From an uncultured Lachnospiraceae bacterium (GTDB taxonomy: Bacteria > Bacillota > Clostridia > Lachnospirales > Lachnospiraceae), in the NCBI GenBank assembly GCA_948794795.1, contig CAQGLR010000013.1:27166-91165 (forward strand): 64,000 nt of DNA, given 5' to 3'. How positions within the stretch are numbered: position 1 is the stretch's first letter; each line of letters opens with the position of its first letter. The notes under the pieces are model-generated. The model was given only the letters and a program-made list of their open reading frames with translations. It was not told where the DNA came from and searched no databases. A program made the translations under genes and the position numbers. Below, piece by piece: positions 58,627 through 64,000 of this stretch.

Positions 58627-58811
58627 ATTATTCCACTCCTTTTTATTTAGTAATTTCGTTAATAATATAACAAAAAGTATCCGTTTGCAATAATAAATTT
58701 TATGTAGCTTTATTGCATTTTGTTTGTAACTTTGTTAGTATTGTATAAGCATATTTAAAATTTTTAATTAGGGAAAATATTAAAATATATTTTATAGAAA
58801 TGAGGGATTTT

Positions 58812-60056
58812 ATGTTAAAAGAGGAGTTTGACGGTTATAAGTATATTGAAGGTGGTGTGTGTGCAGCACGTGGCTTTACTGCAAACGGGCTTAATTGTGG
58901 TATAAACCCTGTAAAGGAAAAGAATGACCTTGGAATTATATATAGTGAAGTGCCATGTAATACAGCTGCTGTATATACACAGAATAAGGTAAAAGGTGCT
59001 CCAATTATAGTTACACAGAAACATTTAGAGAAGAGCAATGGTATATCAAGAGCGGTTATTGTTAATTCTAAAAATGCCAATACATGTAACCCTGGTGGTG
59101 AGGAGATTGCAGAAGAAACAAGCAGGCTTGTAGCAAATGAACTTGGAATAAAACCAGAGGAAGTTATTGTGGCTTCTACAGGTGTAATAGGGCAGCCACT
59201 GCATATTGGACCATTTGCAGAACATATGGCCCAGCTTGTATCTGGTCTTTCTGTAGAAGGCCATACAGAAGCCGCTAATGCAATTATGACTACAGATACT
59301 GTAAGGAAGGAAATTGCTGTAGAATTTGATATAAATGGCAGTATATGCCATCTTGGCGGAATGGCAAAGGGAAGTGGCATGATTCACCCTAATATGGCAA
59401 CTACTTTGAATTTTATTACAACTGATGTAGCAACTTCGCCAGAAATAATACATAAAGCACTTTCAGATGTTGTAAAGGTAACATATAACTGCCTTAGTGT
59501 TGACGGGGATACTTCTACTAACGATATGGTGAGCGTTATGTCTAACGGGCTGGCAGGAAACAGTATTATTACATCAGAAGGGGAAGAATATAAAATATTT
59601 AAACAGGCACTTTATATTGTTATGCTAGGTATGGTTAAGATGCTTGCTGCAGATGGTGAAGGTGCTTCTAAATTTATTGAGTGTACATGTGAAGGAGCAC
59701 CTTGTGTTGATACAGCAATAGCAGCTGCCAAAAGTGTAATACGTTCACCTCTTGTAAAATGTGCAGTATTTGGAGGGGATGCTAACTGTGGGCGTATTCT
59801 TTGTGCAATAGGTTATGCGGATATTGATATTGATGTCCAGAAAATTGATGTGGAACTTAAGTCCAGTGCTGGCAGTATCTTAGTGTGCAAAGATGGAATG
59901 GGGCTGCAGTTTTCAGAGGAAACTGCAGCAGAGATACTTACACAGAAAGAAATATATATAAATATAAATTTAAACCAGGGAGATGCCAGTGCCAAAGCAT
60001 GGGGCTGTGACCTGACATATGATTACGTAAAGATAAATGGTGATTACCGTTCATAA
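58812..60056 (+). CDS. argJ: Bifunctional glutamate N-acetyltransferase/amino-acid N-acetyltransferase
   Basis: ArgJ makes N-acetylglutamate and recycles the acetyl group from N-acetylornithine in arginine biosynthesis. The protein has about 414 residues from ATG 58812, which has GAGGG five bases upstream; an in-frame ATG at 58800 is the alternative. The self-cleavage site lies in MIHPNMATTLNFITTD, with Thr197 as the predicted nucleophile. No other arginine genes are adjacent, whereas argJ is commonly next to argC, argB and argD. Its end overlaps the convergent helicase gene by six bases. Confidence 0.93.
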   Translation: MLKEEFDGYKYIEGGVCAARGFTANGLNCGINPVKEKNDLGIIYSEVPCNTAAVYTQNKVKGAPIIVTQKHLEKSNGISRAVIVNSKNANTCNPGGEEIAEETSRLVANELGIKPEEVIVASTGVIGQPLHIGPFAEHMAQLVSGLSVEGHTEAANAIMTTDTVRKEIAVEFDINGSICHLGGMAKGSGMIHPNMATTLNFITTDVATSPEIIHKALSDVVKVTYNCLSVDGDTSTNDMVSVMSNGLAGNSIITSEGEEYKIFKQALYIVMLGMVKMLAADGEGASKFIECTCEGAPCVDTAIAAAKSVIRSPLVKCAVFGGDANCGRILCAIGYADIDIDVQKIDVELKSSAGSILVCKDGMGLQFSEETAAEILTQKEIYININLNQGDASAKAWGCDLTYDYVKINGDYRS

Positions 60057-62477
60057 ACTTTTCCAGAAATTATCTATACATGTACCCATATAATTTTTTG
60101 TTACTATATTATATGGGTACCATTCACGTGGAAATAATTCCTGGTATCCTTTTTGAAGGAATCTTTCATCTAGCAGAAGTATTGCACCTTTATCTTTATC
60201 TGTCCTTATAACCCTGCCAGCTGCCTGGAGTACCTTATTCATGCCTGGGTATTTATATGCATAATTAAACCCAGAGCCTTTGTTTTCTTCAAAATATTCA
60301 AGGAAAAGTTCATTTTCTGTACAAACCATAGGAAGTCCTGTGCCAACTATAACAGCACCTATAAGCCTTGTGCCTTTTAAGTCTATGCCTTCACCAAATA
60401 TTCCGCCCATAACACATAAACCAGCTGTGGTATAACCAGGGTTATCCATGAACTTTGAAAGAAAATCTTCACGTTCTTGTTCACCCATAGATGCAGATTG
60501 TGGATAAATACAAATTTTATGGCTGTCATTGTTGGTATATTCTTTATCTCCATTAACTGAATAGCCATTTTCACATAGACATTCATTTATATATGGGTTT
60601 AAGTCTTCCATCATTTTGTAAGATGGGAAAAATACCATATAATTTCCGGTTTTTGAAGTTATAAAGTTATAAATATATAAGGCTATTTTTCTATATTCAT
60701 ATGGGTTGCGTCTTGTATATTTTGTACTTACATCTGATGCCACCATTAAAAGCCTGTTATTTACAGGAAAGGGGGATGGTGCATATATTGCATAATCATC
60801 TGCCCTGCCTGCCAGCTGTTCCATATAGTAGCGTACAGGTAATAAGGTTGCAGAAAAGAAAATTGCAGATGTACCTTTGTTTAAACAGTTGTCAAGGTTG
60901 GTGGACGGGTCCATGCATTTCAGGTGAAGGCAGAAGTTACCATTTTCATTATAATCGCTGTATATAATATATTTGGAGTCAAGTATTTCATATATATTTA
61001 AAAAATTATATATTAAAAAGTAAAAATTTAAAAATTTTTCACGTACTTCTGCACTTACAGGATGCAGGGAAGCAGACACATTTTCAAAAAATTCATTAAA
61101 AGCAGCGGACAGGTTCATAAGTTTTAAAATAAATTCTTCAATATCTTTCTGGGTATATTTCTTTATATCATCACATTCCCTTTTAAGTGCAAGAAGGCAC
61201 TGGTTGCATTTATCAAGTGCTTTATAAAGTTTTTTACTGGTGGTTTTGGCAGTTTTCCTTATGTCAATAAAGTCTTCTTTTATTAATAATGCAGAATACA
61301 TTTCACGTGCCCTGTCTACAAGGTTATGTGCTTCATCAACAAGAAAAACATAGTTATTTTGTTTCTGGTTTGCAAAGAAACGTTTAAGTGATGCAGACGG
61401 GTCAAAAACATAATTATAATCACCTGTAATTGCATCAGCCCATACTGCAGTGTCAAGACACATTTCAAAAGGGCAGACATTATGTTTTTCAGAGTATTTA
61501 AGGATTATATCCCTGGAAATATTATCTTCATGTGTAATAATATCAAATACGGCATTATTTACACGGTCAAAGTGTCCAAGTGCCCTTGGGCATGTTGCAG
61601 GATGGCACTGTGGTTTGTCAAGTATGCATATTTTTTCTTTGGCAGTAATTGTAATATATTTTAGTGACATCCCATTGTTTGAAAGAAGTTTAAAAGTTTC
61701 TTCTGCAACAGTCCTTGTAATAGTTTTGGCAGTGAGGTAAAATATTTTTTCTGTGATATTTTCCCCCATTGATTTTACTGCTGGAAATATAACGGATATA
61801 GTTTTACCTATACCTGTAGGTGCTTCTATATAAAGCCTTTTCTGGCGGAGTACAGACTGGTATACACCTTTTACCAGTTTATCCTGTCCAGGACGGTATT
61901 CAAATGGAAATTCCATATTGTGTATTGATGTATTCCGTTTTTTCTGCCATTTTATCTGCCATACAACCCATTTGGCGTATTCATTAATAAGATTATCAAA
62001 CCATTCTTTTAAATCTTTATAACTAATGGTTTCATTAAAATAGCGTACTTTTTCTGTGGGTATATGGCAGTATGTCATACGTATGCCAATCTGTGCAAGT
62101 TTGTGTTGTGATGAATATATATACCCATAACAAAGAGCCTGTGCACGGTGTACCACAACAGGTTCTTCCATCAGTGCAATTTCACTGTATACACCTTTTA
62201 TTTCATCAATATTAATACCTGTTTCATCAGTAAATATTCCATCTGCCCTGCCCTCAAGGCATAATTCAAAACTGGTTCCTTCATATGTTATATTAAGAGT
62301 TCCAGACAGTGGTACTTCAGAATTATATCCAGGTCCCATACGCTGTTGCAGCATTTTGTGTATACGGGTTCCTTCCTGCATTGATTCAGGGTCTTTTATT
62401 CCAGATGAAGTTGTAATGCTTCCAGAACACATTATAAATTCAACAAGGTTACGTACTGATATTTTTATTGTATACAT
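60051..62477 (-). CDS. PD-(D/E)XK nuclease fused to an XPD/DinG-type helicase
   Basis: The 808-residue protein combines two activities. Residues 1-190 resemble a RecB/Cas4-type nuclease (LEGRADGIF and INIDEIKG supply the Asp, Glu and Lys). Residues 205-808 are a superfamily 2 helicase with Walker A EAPTGIGKT, DEAH box LVDEAHNLVDRA and late motifs including AAGRVIRTDKDKG. Four cysteines in QCHPATCPRA and NVCPFEMC fit the iron-sulfur cluster of XPD/DinG. Such enzymes unwind 5' to 3' at damage, R-loops or replication barriers. It starts 21 bases after an Mrr-like gene, so the pair probably forms an operon. Its physiological role is unknown. Confidence 0.88.
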   Translation of the reverse strand: MYTIKISVRNLVEFIMCSGSITTSSGIKDPESMQEGTRIHKMLQQRMGPGYNSEVPLSGTLNITYEGTSFELCLEGRADGIFTDETGINIDEIKGVYSEIALMEEPVVVHRAQALCYGYIYSSQHKLAQIGIRMTYCHIPTEKVRYFNETISYKDLKEWFDNLINEYAKWVVWQIKWQKKRNTSIHNMEFPFEYRPGQDKLVKGVYQSVLRQKRLYIEAPTGIGKTISVIFPAVKSMGENITEKIFYLTAKTITRTVAEETFKLLSNNGMSLKYITITAKEKICILDKPQCHPATCPRALGHFDRVNNAVFDIITHEDNISRDIILKYSEKHNVCPFEMCLDTAVWADAITGDYNYVFDPSASLKRFFANQKQNNYVFLVDEAHNLVDRAREMYSALLIKEDFIDIRKTAKTTSKKLYKALDKCNQCLLALKRECDDIKKYTQKDIEEFILKLMNLSAAFNEFFENVSASLHPVSAEVREKFLNFYFLIYNFLNIYEILDSKYIIYSDYNENGNFCLHLKCMDPSTNLDNCLNKGTSAIFFSATLLPVRYYMEQLAGRADDYAIYAPSPFPVNNRLLMVASDVSTKYTRRNPYEYRKIALYIYNFITSKTGNYMVFFPSYKMMEDLNPYINECLCENGYSVNGDKEYTNNDSHKICIYPQSASMGEQEREDFLSKFMDNPGYTTAGLCVMGGIFGEGIDLKGTRLIGAVIVGTGLPMVCTENELFLEYFEENKGSGFNYAYKYPGMNKVLQAAGRVIRTDKDKGAILLLDERFLQKGYQELFPREWYPYNIVTKNYMGTCIDNFWKSL

Positions 62478-62498
62478 AAAAGTTTCCTTTCAATCTGG

Positions 62499-63065
62499 TT
62501 ATAGAAGGCTGTACAACATATCCCTGTCCCATAGGACTACACCTATTTTATCAGCAAGTTTCTGGGCACTGTTTGTAAAATACTGGTTGGTAAGTACAAC
62601 TGCAACATGGCATTCATAATAAGCACGTCCTGCATACACCTGCTGTACTGCTTCAATTCCAACAGGGCTGTTATATCTTTTACACTGGATTGCGTATGTG
62701 ATATTGTCTTTTACTGCAAGTACATCCACACCAAAGTCACAGCTTGCCTGTGTATTTTCTGCAAGTTCAAAACCATTGGCAATTAACAGGTCACATGTAA
62801 ACTTTTCAAAACCTGTACCATCCATATTATCTAAATCATATAAAGAATAAGTACTTTTATGGAACCTCCCTTTTCTATGTTTAATTCTTATAATTTTATA
62901 TATGCAGAAAGTTACAAAAAGAACCCATGCTGTTATAAATATAGATATAGAACCAGCCTCTTTGTTTTTGCTGCTTGCAATTACTAATATAAGCAGAAGA
63001 AGCCCTATAATAATAAGAGAAATATAAAATATTATTTTAATTGTAGTTTTATCTGGTTTTATCAT
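62499..63065 (-). CDS. Membrane-anchored Mrr-like restriction endonuclease
   Basis: The 188-residue protein has two transmembrane helices at about 8-30 and 40-60, then a basic linker. An Mrr-cat/PD-(D/E)XK domain at 75-188 shows DGTGFEKFTCDLL, CDFGVDVLAV and AIQCKRY (the QxK variant). Mrr-family enzymes cut modified or foreign DNA; membrane-anchored forms are common in Firmicutes but poorly studied. An AGG precedes the ATG. It is upstream of the nuclease-helicase gene on the same strand. Confidence 0.88.
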   Translation of the reverse strand: MIKPDKTTIKIIFYISLIIIGLLLLILVIASSKNKEAGSISIFITAWVLFVTFCIYKIIRIKHRKGRFHKSTYSLYDLDNMDGTGFEKFTCDLLIANGFELAENTQASCDFGVDVLAVKDNITYAIQCKRYNSPVGIEAVQQVYAGRAYYECHVAVVLTNQYFTNSAQKLADKIGVVLWDRDMLYSLL

Positions 63066-63338
63066 TTTTGCAGACCTTTCATTATATATTAATATGATAT
63101 ATGCGGTTTATGGATTAAGCAGCTGCCAGTCTTTATGTTACATGATTTTCACAGCTATTACAAGGAGAAATAAAGGTTATATTGTATTTATTATTCCAGA
63201 TGTTATTGTACATAGATAATATAATACAAAGCAGATAATTTCCAGTTATTTTATATTTTATTTTTGTGGATATGTATGGTTTTATATATAGATATCTGTT
63301 TTGCAGAAGCCGCCATACAGACAACTCCTCTTCCGGTT

Positions 63339-63605
63339 TTATTCTTTATAATGCCCTTTGCATGATATGATTTTTATGTTTTGGAGTTCATCAATCTCAT
63401 AAACAAGCCTGTTTTAATCATCTATACGCCGGGAATATGCACCCTTGCGATATTTCAGCTTTTCAGGCTTACCAGTCCCTTTCATTGCACCGTTTCGCTT
63501 TATATCATCTAGCAAGGTATTAATCCGCTTCAATGTTTTCTGGTCTTGTGTTTCACGATATTTGTACTGCTCCCAGCTATCACCATAAAAAGTAAAATCA
63601 TTCAT
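63339..63605 (-). pseudogene. yoeB: YoeB-family toxin gene interrupted by an in-frame stop
   Basis: The frame encodes 63 residues of a YoeB/Txe mRNA interferase (QKTLKRINTLLDDIKRN, GTGKPEKLKYRKGAYSRRIDD) and stops at TAA 63414-63416. Past the stop the same frame continues NRLVYEID and ends IKIISCKGHYKE at 63339, the exact family C-terminus. The stop replaces the position equivalent to Glu63 of E. coli YoeB. Arg65, His83 and Tyr84 equivalents, needed for RNA cleavage, lie beyond it. The truncated product should be inactive. The gene overlaps the antitoxin gene by eight bases. Confidence 0.85.
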
Positions 63606-63852
63606 GTTCCATCGCCCTTAATTCTTCCATGGTCTTTGTTATTCCTTTGCTGCCGCTGTCGATTTCTTTAAATCCCCGGTCGAGCATTTCCAGATATTCA
63701 GCGTTATGTTTTGCCTTTGCTAATTCTTCATACGTTTTATAATTTTGCATGGATATAATTACGATATCTTGTGAATTGTCAAAAACCGGCTCCCCCTGTA
63801 AGACCATTTTTCGATATTCTTCGCTTATATTGATAGGTCTTTCAGCAATCAT
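63598..63852 (-). CDS. yefM: YefM/Phd-family antitoxin
   Basis: The 84-residue protein matches the Phd/YefM fold that binds its operator and neutralises YoeB. Typical parts are INISEEYRKM, the strand NSQDIVIISMQNYKTYEEL and a helical tail with GFKEIDSGSKGITKTMEEL. The start has GAGG eight bases upstream. The partner toxin gene downstream carries a nonsense codon, so this is probably an orphaned but intact antitoxin. Confidence 0.88.
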   Translation of the reverse strand: MIAERPINISEEYRKMVLQGEPVFDNSQDIVIISMQNYKTYEELAKAKHNAEYLEMLDRGFKEIDSGSKGITKTMEELRAMEHE

Positions 63853-63866
63853 TAAACATGCCTCTT

Positions 63867-64000
63867 TTAATTTGTTTTATATAAAGTATTATATTTTTCT
63901 TCTTCCGTTTTTGGAAGTGCACATATCCTTACAGGTTTATAATTTTTCTGGCTGTCCCTGTAATAAAACATAGCACAGGAAGCACCTCCGTCCAGTGTTT
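63867..64000 (-). CDS. C-terminal part of a gene running off the window, possibly transposase-like
   Basis: A minus-strand frame open to the window edge ends at TAA 63867-63869 and encodes about 43 residues, including MFYRDSQKNYKPVRICALPKTEEE. The combination recalls the ends of some transposases, but I cannot name a family. It lies just upstream of the antitoxin gene, with a 14-base gap to that start. Confidence 0.4.
   Translation of the reverse strand, partial: TLDGGASCAMFYYRDSQKNYKPVRICALPKTEEEKYNTLYKTN

Noticed and set aside
63133..63324. 63-codon minus-strand frame between the toxin remnant and the Mrr-like gene
   Set aside because: Its TTG start directly abuts the upstream GAGGAG, it is AT-driven in composition and has no family resemblance. 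The interval 63066-63338 shows nothing else I can support.

Overview
The window is low-GC DNA from a Gram-positive anaerobe of the class Clostridia, most likely a Lachnospiraceae-type gut or rumen bacterium. This rests on AddAB rather than RecBCD, the sporulation gene spoIIR, strong AGGAGG ribosome binding sites with some GTG and TTG starts, YesM/YesN-type two-component proteins, and an F-type ATPase whose c subunit carries a sodium-binding signature. I saw no rRNA, tRNA, CRISPR array, prophage or complete insertion sequence.

Layout. 1-8.5 kb: addB and addA (recombination nuclease-helicase), separated by an inverted sugar acetyltransferase gene and a 229-bp imperfect palindrome. 8.5-18.8 kb, all on the minus strand and read right to left: a galactose/glucose uptake and sensing locus, mglB-mglA-mglC, a hairpin terminator, then an AraC-type response regulator, a YesM-type sensor kinase and two further sugar-binding proteins. 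19-27.2 kb: a BlaI/BlaR1-like regulatory pair, NAD synthetase, a second BlaR1-like membrane protein with an altered zinc motif, and a DUF402 protein. 27.3-29.4 kb: an atypical, more GC-rich gene with palindromic elements on both sides and the tail of a broken XRE regulator at its 3' end. 29.5-37 kb: the complete F1Fo ATP synthase operon. 37-43.3 kb: an unknown helical protein, a secreted beta-helix protein, an AraC regulator and a GH59-like lipoprotein glycosidase. 43.4-53.4 kb: ispE, a VanY-type carboxypeptidase, plsC, a small membrane protein, a MATE exporter, a DUF1934 protein, spoIIR, a class A penicillin-binding protein and a glycosyltransferase. 53.5-56.5 kb: a zinc-type ArsR repressor and a His-rich P-type metal ATPase, followed by a possible 34-residue membrane peptide. 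56.5-64 kb: an acyltransferase-like protein, a lipoprotein, argJ, a nuclease-helicase behind a membrane-anchored Mrr-like endonuclease, and a yefM-yoeB module whose toxin gene has a premature stop.

The most striking observation is that the binding protein encoded next to mglA is a circular permutation of the MglB fold. The strand-helix segment that starts ordinary MglB sits at the C-terminus, yet all recognisable sugar-contact residues are kept. The same locus also encodes an MglB-like protein in the ordinary order. Other points worth checking are the long intergenic palindromes, the nuclease-helicase/Mrr gene pair, the degenerate HFETH peptidase motif, the sodium signature of AtpE, the XRE remnant and the nonsense-mutated yoeB.
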